From Malachius bipustulatus (lineage: Eukaryota; Arthropoda; Insecta; Coleoptera; Melyridae): a DNA stretch of 64,000 nucleotides. Each line of letters starts with the position of its first letter. Position 1 is the stretch's first letter. The DNA lies in assembly GCA_910589415.1 (NCBI GenBank), contig OU342631.1, forward strand, positions 22,630,001 to 22,694,000, written 5' to 3'. The notes beneath the pieces were generated by a model. That model did no database searches. It saw only the letters and a program-made list of their open reading frames with translations, and was not told the DNA's origin. Below are positions 33,427-45,699 of the stretch, piece after piece. The position numbers and the translations under genes were made by a program.

Positions 33427-34034
33427 TGATACAAGAGGGTCCTCGCAGTCCAGGGGAGGAGCCAGGTGTATCGGAGTTACCTATGTGCGAAAGAACTCAA
33501 TCGTCTCAATTTTACGATGGAGATGGTGGGTAGGGTGAAGCGAATAAAAGACGTAGTAAATTAAATAGCCAGGCTGGTGATGATGCTGGATGGCGGGCGA
33601 GTCGGAGCGAGTAAATGCGATCTGGAGTCCGAACGGCTTAAGCCACCGCTGGACGAAGAGTGCGTTTTGTCGAGTCCGAACGGCTTAAGCCACCGCTGGA
33701 CGAAGAGACTAGGCGAAGTGAAAAAGTCGAGTCCGAACGGCTTAAGCCACCGCTGGACGAAGAGACTAGACTGTAAGTGAGTGAACGGCACTTGGCCGGC
33801 CGGTTTTATGCCATCCGGCCGGCGATAATGACCGGGATAATGAGCTGACGTCGATGTTAATTGCCCCCGCTCTCTCATTGGTCGAACGCAGTCGGCCAAT
33901 CAGAGAGCGCGGGTGCTGAAAATCGTAGCAAGAATTATTTTGGGTCCCCAGCTCGTGCTGAACTGACGATGAAACGGCAATCGAAAGGGTTAAGGAGGAA
34001 ACCGCTACCTCTCAGCGTTTTCCGAGTGGTAACA
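33427..34034 (-). repeat. 5' LTR (right copy)
   Basis: This matches the left LTR without a difference that I could find, offset by 3719 bp. The 36-bp units lie at 33625-33660, 33672-33707 and 33729-33764. As the 5' LTR it should drive transcription leftwards. Confidence 0.9.
33804..33810 (-). promoter_or_regulatory. TATA-like box of the 5' LTR
   Basis: CATAAAA on the minus strand lies between two GGCCGG-rich flanks. A plausible initiator TCACTCACTTACAG follows about 25 bp downstream, and CCAAT-type motifs (near 33878 and 33896) lie upstream. The assignment rests on spacing and on position in the LTR. Confidence 0.5.
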
Positions 34035-34438
34035 ATTGCAGCACGGAAAACATCCGTTCGACTCTACTTACCGTTTTTGGATGTCCTATCAATAATTTAA
34101 AATAAATTTTGAACCGGGCGCTGAAACTTTTTCAGACAATTTTTCTATACATGTTTTTTTTAAACAATGGAAATATTTCAATATCAAAAACTTCCGTTCT
34201 CTATGGATTCATGTTTTTTTGTAAATTTTTAATAAGATTACATGAAGAACAGAGCAGGCGGAGTAACAAAATTACCGTTTACTTTTTTACCTACTGAAAT
34301 TACTCTGACGGGTTACGGCAACGTTGTACGACTTTTTCGATCAGGAAAAACTTTCTTAGTTTTAAAAAAACTATCGATTAATAGTTTACTCGATTCGGGC
34401 GCGATGACAGAAAATTTTGGTAACGGGCTGCCGTACTA

Positions 34439-36264
34439 TAAGCTAGAATGTCCCAGTCTGGGAAATAATTAAAATAAGATCAACCCTTTAAATCGTATCG
34501 TTGTCAAAGAGACAAGGGACGAGGGCCACCTTAATAAGAAGATCGAGCATTTCTTCCTTTTCTTCTGACCTCGAAGAATCTGTACCTAAATAAGATGGAC
34601 TGGAAAATGGCTATGTTATAACTGTTACAATCACCGCAAAAAGAAGACAAGTAGCAATTAGTATTGAGTTACAAAAATCGAAACATCATCATGGTAAGGT
34701 CATCAATAGACCAATAACACTTATTCTTATTACCACAATTATCGGGATTTATCGAGCTGAAATTATAGAGAAGTTAAGAGCCGACTCGGCAGTAAAATGA
34801 CCGCCCGATTCACACGTTCACACCTTAAGATCTCCGCGACTCGGTCACGCACGACACCGAACGATTAAAAAGCGGGTATTTCGAAAATACGGGGATCTGT
34901 CACGGATTGCACATATCCTAAGGCCGGCACTATTATTATCTAATATATTATTATAATATTAGTTACATTACATGGGCAAGGAGTGACGTTACAACATTTA
35001 TTGTAATGGTGTGAATGCACGGCGCTGAGTGCACCTCTGGTATCTGATGACCAATCAGTTATTTATGAGATATTAACGAGGATATTAAATTATGTTTAAT
35101 CGTTTCTTGAAGCGTTCATAAGGTAGAGATTTTATTAGCGGGAGTGTTTGTCTTATTTCTGAGATTTATTTCTTTCTATTTCTGGAAAGAGATTTAACCG
35201 TCTAAAGATGTTGGATCAAAAACTACATCCCAAAAATGGTGAATCTGCCCAGGCACCCTCAATGCTATTTTCTTTATGATTATGCACTACTCGCTTCAGT
35301 GTATTTATCGAAGAACCAATACGATCGATAGTTTTGGATTCTATTCGAAAGCTCCCTTAATTTTTTACTTGAGATCAAATTATGTACATATAAAAAAAAT
35401 AATAGTCTATAATGAAATTAATTTTACCTCGCCTAAGAATAGAATGAAAAAACGATAAATAACATAATTTATAAATAATGATCTCTTAGTTCTCGTGCAT
35501 ATTAGTCGCACATAGTTGTAAACGCGCAAACTTGCATGTATATCAGCAATAATTACCATTATCTTCATTTCAAACATAAAATTACATATTCATTCTAGCG
35601 CAATGTAATCTAAATATTATCATAATTAGCATACGAACAACGTTAAGACAGTGTGAGGTCTGAATTTGCCTACCAACAATATTATGGAAATTAAATTACT
35701 AATTACAAATTAAAAATGTCTTATTCCATTCCATAGGAGAAGACGCATTCGTGATAAATGATATTCCCGAGTAATACATACTTTAATGAATAACTGATCT
35801 CGGTATATTCGAGACTTGAGTAATGTTTATAATCACATGCATGTACATAGTAGCTCTTACTAACATTACATTAGAATATGTACTTAAAACAATTATCCTT
35901 GCTGAGGATGAATAAAACGGGATAAGATATGCGATCAAAATCGTGTAAGATGTCAATTATTAGGTAAGTAATTATTGCGTTAGGTATACTCATATTGAAT
36001 GAAAGACAATGAAACTTGTTTTCAAAGTGTTTATTTTTTACATTTTTTTGGAAATATTGTAATCGGTATGACAAAATAACACCTTCATACTCCGTACGAT
36101 TGAAAAATTACTAGTACACGACATCTACGGGAAAAAAATCAAAACAGCAACAATGACGACGAACTCCTGCTCGTATTTTTCCTGAACGATGCGAGAGGAG
36201 AACCTGTGGGGTGGGTAGGTTCTTCAAGCAGAGATTTTTGGGGGTAGGTATGCAATGATGATAC
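34439..36264. other. AT-rich stretch, no gene seen
   Basis: No element ends or coding motifs are recognised. It lies between the TIR element and a weak candidate exon. Confidence 0.45.
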
Positions 36265-36407
36265 CTTCACCAGATTTTCATCTGTCACACATTTACGACC
36301 TTGAGAACAGACGCTGCCAGGTGGCATTTGCGTAGCGAGGAGAAAACTAAGTTCTTTTACTTCACTCTCCAGGCACCGATATCCTTTATTTAGAACAATA
36401 GCACTCA
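36265..36407 (-). CDS. Weak candidate internal exon of a host gene
   Basis: On the minus strand a good splice acceptor (a pyrimidine-rich run ending TTTTACAG) precedes 143 open bases that end AAG and are followed by a donor-like GTATCA. The frame encodes text with a protein-like mix of residues (YRCLESEVKELSFLLA, then PPGSVCSQGRKCV). It resembles no family I can name. The donor is weak, the flanking frame is open anyway, and no neighbouring exon was found, so this may be chance. Confidence 0.2.
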
Positions 36408-37007
36408 CTGTAAAAAAAATGAGACCCAATTTGTGAAGCGCCGGGATGAAGACGGAAAGTAAATGACTATGCATCTCTTTCTGCGGCCGGAGGGCTAGCA
36501 GGATCCGCGTCTTTAGGAAGAGAACATTCCTCCTGAACTTACCTTCCTGTTTGAAGCTAGCAGGCTATAATGATCATTGGAACTCCCTGTGAATAGTTAT
36601 ATGGGCGCTCGGGTACGCGCTCCACCGCCGCCATGGGCGTGGTTCATCTCGACTCTCTTACCAACTGCCTATGATTAAAACAAAAAGTGCCAAAAAAATC
36701 TCAGATTTCTCCTTATGTCATTTGAACTTTAAAAATTCTAATAAATAGTAGTCCCTATTATTAAAAAGCCATCATGATTCTAACAAAATAACAATTCCTT
36801 TATTACCATTGAAAGAGGATACAGGGAGGTAAAATGTAAAAGAGTTTGAAAATGGAATTGTTTAAAACGGCCGCTTTCACAAGAAACTAGCATCTTGAAA
36901 TTAATGCGCCTGATCTTTAAAATCGAGAAACTCCGGAAGTTGATATTAATCTGATGATTATTAACGGAAAGACACTCTCGTTCAATTGACCGAGTAAGTT
37001 AGTTAAT
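36408..37007. other. Mixed-composition spacer, no gene seen
   Basis: A GC-richer patch at 36480-36660 includes GCCGCCATGGGCG, but no open frame with support follows it. Confidence 0.35.
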
Positions 37008-37379
37008 TGTTACAGATATTCCAGGCGCTTAGGTATCTGCGTTGAAGAACAACAATGGCGGTGGTAATTTATTTCGAAACGCATAGTTCAGACGAGAACG
37101 ACAAGATATGAAGTTGATTAATTCGCGAAGAAAAATGCAAGGTACTTGGCACTTCTTTAAAAGGCAAATAGACACAGGCAAAGGTAAATATTTAGATATA
37201 TTTCCTTATAATATGAAGATATGCAAAGCGACCTGCTTCGTTCTCCGCCGGTGCCCTTCTTATAGGCCGTAGACCCGCTTCCGCTTTCTTGTCTCGCGTC
37301 CTGGCCATACCGCCAATCAGGGTTATCGTCTTGAAATCTATTTGCCAATAAGTTAGCGTGTCTAGCGCGCGATCTAACA
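37008..37379 (-). mobile_element. Probable solo LTR
   Basis: This 372-bp block is bounded by TGTTACA on the left and CTAACA on the right (TGTTAG...TGTAACA on the minus strand). Flanking tetramers are TAAT and TGAT, a 4-bp duplication with one mismatch. On the minus strand the expected LTR signals occur in order: an inverted CCAAT (GATTGGCGG), a TATA box in CCTATAAGAAGG, and AATAAA near 37073 before the end. The GC-rich U3-like part contrasts with its surroundings. No internal region adjoins it, so it is probably a solo LTR left by recombination; a cellular promoter is the alternative. Confidence 0.5.
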
Positions 37380-40300
37380 TGATAACTCCGACCCTATGCA
37401 TTAGGTACTTCCACGCCGGCCTATCGCTTGCGCTCTAAAATTGTCCCTTCGCGTAAACGAAAGGTCTGTGAATCTACACACGATATTTTTGGTAAAAAGG
37501 TCGCCGAAAAGAGAATAATTTCTTTTCGCCTTTTAATAATGCAAGATAATCGTAAATATAATTTAACACACATTTTAATGTTCATGATACCGTTTTATTT
37601 AAAAAAAGTTTATTATAATTTATTATCAAGAAAATAATTATACGACGATCCAGAAAAAAAATGACTTTCGTATCTATTAAAATGTAGTGTCAAACTATGC
37701 CATATCTCTTTGAGTTCGAAAGTTATTATTATTAAAAAAATCCAAGAGAAGAGATGAATAATCTGGAGCAATTTTTCCTTATTCCGCATGTGCTGAACTG
37801 AGGAAAAATGTTCCTTTCGACTCAAATCCACCAATTTTTAATAAATTGTTCCATGCAAAAAAACGCGAGTATTTTTCCTGCTTTTTTAAACAGTTAATTG
37901 AAGACGCATATAAAAAAATTCATCTCCTCATCGGCGCCTTAAAATAAAACTTAACCGTTAATAATGTTAATAAGGTAATAGATCATTAAAATCGAATAAC
38001 AAAATGAGCCATCCACCATTATGTTATTGACAAACACCTATCGAATTTCGCTTGTATATTTGGCAATCTAATATTTGTAAATATTTCTGATTAGTATGCA
38101 TAGATGCAGATTAAAACAATAAATCTTGGCCGTATATATAAATCTATCTGGGACATGCGAGCATAAATTACATCTGCAGGAACTGCGGACACCGTAATTC
38201 TTTTCATGTGTAATGAAATTAAAATCTCATAATTAACTCAATAAAGACGATTTTTTCGAAGGCTCCAACAGTGGCGTACCTCTCTTAGGAATCTTTCTAT
38301 TTAAAAAAATCCTCTCCAATTTAGAGACCTTAATTATTTCCTATATTACCTTCCAACGAAGAAGATCAAACTCGTGAGCCCATAAATAAGAAGATATCAA
38401 TCACTCAATTACTGTCATTATTGTCATTTTTTCTTGGAAGAATAGATATTATAAACAAATATAAAATATAGAAGCTTTAAATCTTGATACATGTGTAACG
38501 CTACATGATAGAGTTGTGTAAAATAAATATTTTATACTACTGCTGGAGCCATCTCTCATTAAAGAGACCTATTTCTGGTTCCATTAATAGGGCAAATAAT
38601 ACAACGACATATGCCAACCTGTAATATTACCATCATTACAGATCTCTATTTTGGTAGCTTTCTAACTTCAAAATAATTTAATTTAGTTGAGAGCTTTCCT
38701 AAATAGTAATTTGTATTTTCCATCCATCTAATTGATGGGAAAATATGTCGCAATGCAGTAGACCTCTGAAGCAACTCGTATTTAAATGCCCGGAGACCAT
38801 TTTACATTTTAGACCCTATTAGACTCTACATGTCATGAATCATCTTTTGTCATCTATTATCATTTTTTTTTAGATATGTTGATATATTATCGGGGGTAAT
38901 ACCACGAGAGCTTAGATTTAGCCGGATATTTCTATACAGTTGATCTCGAATACTTACTTGCATTGGAAATTTAACGACAGCTGTTGAAAAAAAATACGAG
39001 AGCGCTTTGCGCTCAAGTGATTTTTTCTGCGGATGGAGTTAAATTGCCTACATGCAAGTAAGTATAAGAAAGTAACTGCATATAAAAAAAATATCCCGTT
39101 AATGAAAATAAATCGTTAAGGTCGAGTTGGTATTTGTTGAGACAATTCCATCGAATAATAAGGTACTAAACGTTATTTATCATTTAACAATACCAAAAAA
39201 ACTTTTTAAAATTACAAATATTATTGTTAAAAAGTAAAAACACGCATATTTTGTATTTTATGTTGATATTTCTAATAAAAATCAAATGGCAAACGGTAGG
39301 TAGCTATATCAGCATTTCTGGCATTCATTTATAACAGGCCTATGTGTCCAAGCAGGTAAACTTCTTGACTGTCGTTCGAAGGTACACTGGTTCAAACACC
39401 GCGAAAAAAAATTTCTTCCATGTAAAATAATTTCCAAATAATAAAATTAATAATTGTGACTTTAGTAACAGAGTGCCAAGGAATCGAGCCATTGCCATAG
39501 CAACATATGAACAAACAGTTTTATCTATAAATTTATGCACTACTTGCATTCTCTCTTCCTTCCTCGATACAAAATATCCGATAGCAAACAGCGATATTTG
39601 AGAAATCAAATGGGTGTAATAACGTATGAATGATTTTATTTTGATAATTGTGTCATTATAATATTGAACAAGAAAGCTCCCTAAACGTGAAGTGCCATCC
39701 CTTCCCCGATAAAAGTTTTAAATCTGGGTAAATTTGTCTAATAAATCATCAAAAGATCCTAATTAAATTTTATAACTGTTTGATTTTCGAGGCTACCTCA
39801 ATAATTCTTGAGTTCATCAAGGTCTCTAACAAATTCATATCGTAATCTAACTTAACCTCTACCTTGACCATTCGATCTGCGAATTTTTGAGAAATCATCT
39901 TTCTTAATCGTTTCTTAAGACTATTTTTCAACATCCCGGAGAGATTACTATTTCTACACAGATTGTCTGCCCTGCAACACCTGTTAGCACCCTCGCCGAT
40001 ATTTTAGCTCCCTTCTGAAATTGGATTAGTATAGCTCCTTGGAGGAATGCTGTCCACAGTATGTTCTTGGAATATTGATATCCCCAATTAGTTCCTGGTG
40101 TGCGACGTAATTCCTACGGTGTTTTTTACAGGGGAATCACCTTCCCCGGGTTTCTTATACCTGTTGCACCTTTCATTATAATGACTGATGTGATAACTCA
40201 TAAAAACTTATAACTACATAATATACGTGTGACAAAGTGACACAATCCATTATATTAAGTGCGTAAATGCTGGACTAGTATAAATTTTCATGCAAATTGT

Positions 40301-42479
40301 AACGTATACATATACAGAAAAGCCTACAGCGACGACCAATAACAAGCAAAAATTCGCGTTTGACTCTCATCTCCATCTCTGCAATTCCAATTTTATTACA
40401 ACGAGAAACGAAATATTTAAATAGCAGTTTTCAACAGGTCCGGTGAGATTATAAATCATGAATTTTAGTACGGCTCACCTTGAAGTTGATTTGGATTTTG
40501 TTCTGGTCAAATTTATGGACAGTGGACGCCATCACGGAATAATAGAATTTTTTTAGTTGTTGTATCGTATATCTATTCGCGGTTTTATCTCACAAGAACG
40601 CTGGAAATTTTGCATAAAAATTTCTTAGGAATTCGTTACAGAGCTGCTAATGAACCTGAATTATTTACGAAAAGAATATTATTAAATTTATGGTATCCGA
40701 TCCTTCAAATAGTTGTACCTACTTGAGATACCCCTTCTCGTGTATTTGTTTCTTAGATCGTGGCGCCAAGACAAAAAGTTATTCGGGAATTAACAGAAAC
40801 TTACCGTGAAATTGTAAATCTTGTGAGCAGCTTTGTGAAGATTTTGTCGGTCCTGTCCCGTGTTTTTTTTTTCATAATAATAAAGTATTGGCGTTTTTTC
40901 GGAATAAAATGTAGGGTCAGCTAATTATTAACTATATTAAGTTAAGGGTAGATCAGTTAGTTAAGTATGTGCGTAATGATTTCTTTGCGTTTCTTTCATT
41001 TCTTTTCATAAATTTTCGTTCAAAACTTATAAAATATCTTGTCGACCGGTTTCGGGTGTTAACCCATCCTCAGGATGCCCATCACTTGCAGTTGTCCTGA
41101 GGATGGGTTAGCATCCGAAACCGGTCATTTGTACGTTGGAGGATGCCATTAATGAGAATCTGAAGTCGAGATTTCACGTGATTTTTTTATAGATATCCAC
41201 AATAATTGAGATACTGGATTTATTTCATTGGCTGTTTGTACCACAATGTAGACACTATATTTATACAGTAAATTTAGATGATCGTCATTAAAATATTGAA
41301 ATAAAAATAGCTCTTAGTCTTTCTATTAAGAGAAATTAGTCAAGAATAGCAATAAATAATTAGCAAGTAAAATATGAAATTGAGAAACCTATGCCTATTT
41401 TCAATAGGTTAAGTTAATAAAATGAACAATTTTGAAATTAGAATAATAACAAGTAGTAGGTACCCACGTAAGTAGTCTTACGAGAGAACAAATCCAATCG
41501 ATAGGAGGAGTCCACGTTGCAATCAATGATTTGTTTACAAATAATTAAACAGTAAACTGCACCATTCATGCCAATTACTTATGTATGATAATTCCATGCA
41601 ATTGTTTATTGATTTATTGAGGTCACCGTAAAAAATGATTTTTTTTACAAGGTAAAAAGTCGTGAATATTTTGAATGTTTCTCAGGCTGCTCGACCTTGT
41701 CGTAGAGGAAATACGAGCGCAATGTATAACAATGCAGAAGTGCAAAACTGTTACTTTTTCTTCTTGTTGCATATTAAGATGCCGGATGAATTATTCTTGA
41801 AAGTGAGTATCATAACTGCATGATATAAGCGATCTCTTGTATTCAAGAATACAATTTAGGTACCTAGTCACAAAATTTGTAATAATATATTATGTACAAA
41901 ACAGATAAGTACAATTTTTTCTAACCGCAGGTATGGTATCAAAAGTTTGATTTTTATTTCTGCCGAACAATGGACATTCCAAAATTCTACATGAAAAAAG
42001 CTGGTCAAAGAATGATCAAGAAAACATTTTATTTCAATCCGAGCAGAAACTCGTTCCAAGATCTTAGAAAAAGTTCAAGTTCCAGAAGAAAAAGCCAGAA
42101 GTTCCAGAAATAAAAAAGCTGGTAAAAGAATTTGCAAGACAATATTTGTTTACATCCAAGCGGGAAATAATAATCGGTTGTTTATTAAAGTTCATGGCTA
42201 CGTTTGTATCTTGAAGACCAGGATATTACAATCCAAGCGGTTTATTGTTCCTTTTCTTCTCAAAATTTAAGTAATTTTTAACTGAGTTATTGCAACCGAA
42301 TTTGAATTCCTTGATTAGAAAGAGAACAAAAGTGACGTCTGCACTTCGAAGATAGAGACTCTTAAAAAATAAATTATTAGATTTACGCAATCTTCATTAT
42401 CGATTTTTTCAGAAAATGGTTCAGAAAATTATAGGATTTGGGAATTTTTTGGACAATATTAAATTTACCAAAGAAAAGT
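37380..42479. other. Long AT-rich region, no gene recognised
   Basis: About 5 kb without a supported gene. It contains the palindrome at 41044-41126, and a GC-richer piece at 39960-40170 that might be old coding sequence but matches nothing I recognise. A motif AGGTCTGTGAATCTACACAC (37464) recurs in similar form at 52044. Confidence 0.4.
41044..41126. repeat. 83-bp palindrome with GACCGGTTTCGG ends
   Basis: Two 32-bp inverted arms (41044-41075 and 41095-41126) differ at only a few positions and flank a 19-base spacer. Each arm contains CTGAGGATGGGTTA, then a short hairpin and CGAAACCGGTC. The CTGAGGA...GAAAC arrangement is reminiscent of hammerhead ribozyme cores in retroelements, but an extra U precedes the second stem, so the canonical core is not met. 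Confidence 0.55.
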
Positions 42480-44110
42480 TAGACACGCTTCGGCCAGCCA
42501 CATTTTCGGCCAAAGAAGTGGGCTTCGAATAATTTTCAGCTAACTTTTTTTTAGTTATTTAAGGCCTAAATGGTAAATATTTGGTTTGTTTTTGTTGATA
42601 ATAATGTTATTATGAAATTTTACCTAATAAAAATCATTTAAAAATTTAAAAAATCCATAATTATCAGATGCCACTGTCAGCCACGCTTTCAGTCACGACT
42701 TTATGAACTGAAAACTGAAAAAATAATTTTTGCTAAAATATTGTTAAAAAAAGTCCGACATTTTATAATAATGGCTAGCCACGCTTTTGACCACGAACTT
42801 AATAAATTGAAAAAAAACTTTACTGAAAATTTGTTGAAAAAAGCACGAAATTTTGTAATAATGGCCATCAACCCTTTCGGCCACGGATTTAACAAACTGA
42901 AAAAATTATATTTGCTGAAATTTTGTTGAAAAAGACAAAATTTTATATTCATGGCCAGCAACTTTCGGCCATGGACTTATGAAACTAAAAAAAATCATTT
43001 TTTGCTGAAATTTTGCTGAAGAAACGTCTGTTTTAAAATAATGTCCAACCACGGTTTCGGCCACGAACACTAAACTGAAAAAATATTTTGCTGAAAAATG
43101 TAAAAAATTTTATAATCATGGCCAGCAACCGTTTCGGCCATGGACTTTGCAAACTGCAAAAATCATTTTTGCTGAAATTTTCTTGAAAAAAGTCCGACAT
43201 TTGACATTTTAGAATAAAGGCTAGCCACGCTTTGGGTCTTTATTAGACTTAAATTTTGGGACTTTAATTTTTTAACTTAACTTTGGGACTTAATAACCAT
43301 ATTCATGGCCAGCAATGCTTCCGGCCATGGACTTATAAAACTAAAAAAAATAATTTTTCCTGAAATTTGGTTGAAAAATTCTATTTTTTTTTTCAATAAT
43401 GGCCAGACAAGATTCGGCTACGGACTTAAGAAACTGGAATAAATAATTTTTACTGTTTTGTGAAATTTTTTAAAAAAATCTGTTTTTTTCATTAGTGGCC
43501 AGACACGCTGCGGCTACGAACTTGAGAAACTAAAATAAATCTTTTTTACGAAAAACTTGTTGAAAAAGGTACGAAATTTTATAATAATATGGCAAGCCAC
43601 GCTTTGGATCACGGATTTAATAAACTGCAATTTTGCTGAAAAAAGTCAAAAATTTTATAATAATGGCCAGCAATGTTTTCGGTCACGGACTTATGAAACT
43701 AAAAAATTCATTTTAGCTGAAGTTTGGTTTAAAAAATCCGATTTTTTTTCAATAACGGCCAGATACGATTCGGTTACGGACTTGAGACGCTGAAATAAAT
43801 AATTTTTACTGAAAATTTGTTGAAAAAAGCACGAAATTTTATAAAATGGCCAGCCACGCCACGCTTTCGGTCACGAACGTAAAATAATGATCAGCCACGC
43901 TTTCGGTCATGGACTTGATAAACTGACAAAAAAAAATACTGAAAATTTTGCTCAAAAAAGTCCGAAATGTTAATTATTATCAACAAACGCAAACCATTTT
44001 TCGTTTAAGCATAGATAACAAAAAAAATTGTGCTATAGAAATTAATCGAAGTCGCTTTCCTTGGCCGACAGCCTGCATGGCTGACCGAAGCGATGCTAAC
44101 TTGATTTGTG
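42480..44110. repeat. 92-bp tandem satellite, array 2
   Basis: About 17 diverged units carry the same consensus and orientation as the array at 12158-12963 (ATAATGGCCAGCCACGCTTT, CGGCCACGGACTT, TTGCTGAAATTTTGTTGAAA). Some units are shortened or rearranged near 43220-43310. The right end reads GGCTGACCGAAGCGATGCTAACTTGATTTG, closely matching the boundary of array 1 in element A (GGCTGGCTGAAGCATGGCTAACTTGACTTGG), so both arrays derive from the same kind of unit. The outer TGACGT-bearing arms of element A are not visible here. Confidence 0.85.
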
Positions 44111-45699
44111 TATTAAATTTAGATAATAAAATAAGTTCAGGAGTTCTAAACTACTCTCTGTGCGAAGTTGTGGCAGTTTTTCATCGTTAAAAATAAAAAA
44201 AAAACATTAAATTAAAAAAAAAATTAAAAAGTTAATAATGTTTGTAAATTTACGTGCATCTGTAACTCAAAAAATCTCTCAAAAATTCAAGTCTGGTGTT
44301 TTTTTTAAACAGGAGATACACGAGTTTTAGTCTCAGTTCAAACACCAAGCTAGAAATTTATAAAAAGAAATCTAAAATCCTTGAAAAAATCTTCATCATA
44401 CCCAAAGACACGAGATAAATTTCTTGGGTCTAATACATACAGGCAGAGATTTATTAAAGAAACCCTGAAATTTTATTTAAATTAACGCGCCTCGGTATGA
44501 GTGTTATTTATAAATTATATTTAACAAAGCAACCGTCAGAAACAATCAGGGTTCAACGATTAATTTAATATTCAGCATGTCTTGAGCACACCGGAAAAAT
44601 ATTTTTTTCGAGATAAATAATTAGCTTAAAAATTCATTAAGATAGGAATGCAAAATAGGTTGATGATGGGATACCTTGTTCTGTCCATAATTAGGCTCAA
44701 TTAATCCTATTGAAATATTGCGAACTTCAAAATATCGATAATGATCCTTGTTAAACAGAAGATATGCAATAGTGTTGTCCGTGAGTGTAGGTAGGACGAT
44801 TTATCAAATTGATAGTGTTCCGCAATTATGTTAATACGGACTATTTATATGAAAGAAATTCGGTTGATTATGCAATTTTTTTTATATTAATAGAAATTGG
44901 AATCTTATTTCATATGTTAGAACATTGGGCATAATTAAGTCAATATTCAAGCGATAAATCAAAGAGAGACGAGAGGTAATCTTTTAATTATTGAGGAATT
45001 TCGATAAATATAAAAATTTGGGTTGGGCTTCACTAAAACCAAACAGAAGCCAGAAGATGCCTATGAAACCTTCGTTTAAAACATCTGAGAATTACGCAAT
45101 CTATTTTATAGAACTTTATATACCAAAATCTTCAAAGTTTCTATCTAAAGCACCTTCACAAAATAATTTTCTAATACTTATAAAATGTATACAGCAAAGT
45201 CGACAATCTCTTGCTTTCCAATAACCCCACTAATATTAAATCCAAAATCTGATAAACCTTTATACATTTATAACACAATCATTGATTCTGTAATAACATG
45301 CTTGAATTTAGACCAGACTGCTAAAGGAAAATATTTCTCAAAAATCAAGATTTCTTATGATTAGAATTACACAAATCACATCAATTCACACTTAGGACTT
45401 ACCGTTTTATTGCTTTTAAAAATATATCCTCAAAATACTGCCAAATACCAAATTTAATCGAAATCCAACAACGAAAAAATTATTGAATTGGCTCTGATGA
45501 TGGTTTAAATAACTCGAAACTTGTACATTTCCATATTCATTATATTCTCACTTAATTTATCTTTTATCTTTTATATTTTATTTTTTATCTTTTATATTTT
45601 ATCTTTTATCTTTAAAGAATCTTTCATCTTTGATAAAAATTTTATACCAACGCCTAGTTTGGAAATTAGGTATATTTTAATATTGGTCTAAACCGGTTA
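44111..45699. other. AT-rich stretch, with a microsatellite
   Basis: No gene is supported. An imperfect TTTTATC heptamer microsatellite lies at about 45555-45635. Confidence 0.45.

Larger units (their letters stand above)
29708..34034 (-). mobile_element. Young non-autonomous Ty3/gypsy-type LTR retrotransposon
   Basis: Two 608-bp direct repeats (29708-30315 and 33427-34034) appear identical by eye and start and end TG...CA. A 4-bp duplication ATTG flanks the element (29704-29707 and 34035-34038). Transcription runs on the minus strand, so the right LTR is 5'. Between the LTRs are an intact gag (33296-32412), a 24-bp coding minisatellite and the C-terminal end of an integrase. Protease, RT, RNase H and most of the integrase are missing, so movement would need another element's Pol. 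Identical LTRs imply recent insertion. GC content is far above the surroundings. Confidence 0.9.
28661..34436. mobile_element. TIR element with 140-bp subrepeats, split by the LTR element
   Basis: The ends are GTACGGCAGCCCGTTACCAA at 28661-28680 and its exact complement at 34417-34436, with weaker similarity continuing for about 20 bp. TA flanks both ends (28659-28660 and 34437-34438), suggesting a Tc1/mariner-like target preference. Without the nested LTR element it would be about 1.4 kb. The left part holds four spaced copies of a GC-rich motif, and the right arm has two inverted copies (near 34255 and 34111). No transposase is visible. Confidence 0.7.

Noticed and set aside
37157..37401. 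A host gene promoter or small gene in the GC-rich block
   Set aside because: TG...CA ends, a near target duplication and AATAAA in the right order fit a solo LTR better.
39960..40170. Possible coding relic on the minus strand
   Set aside because: Some protein-like text, but no family motif and several stops; not supportable.
41044..41126. Calling the palindrome a hammerhead ribozyme
   Set aside because: An extra base lies between the CTGANGA word and stem II, so the canonical core is not satisfied; kept only as a hypothesis.
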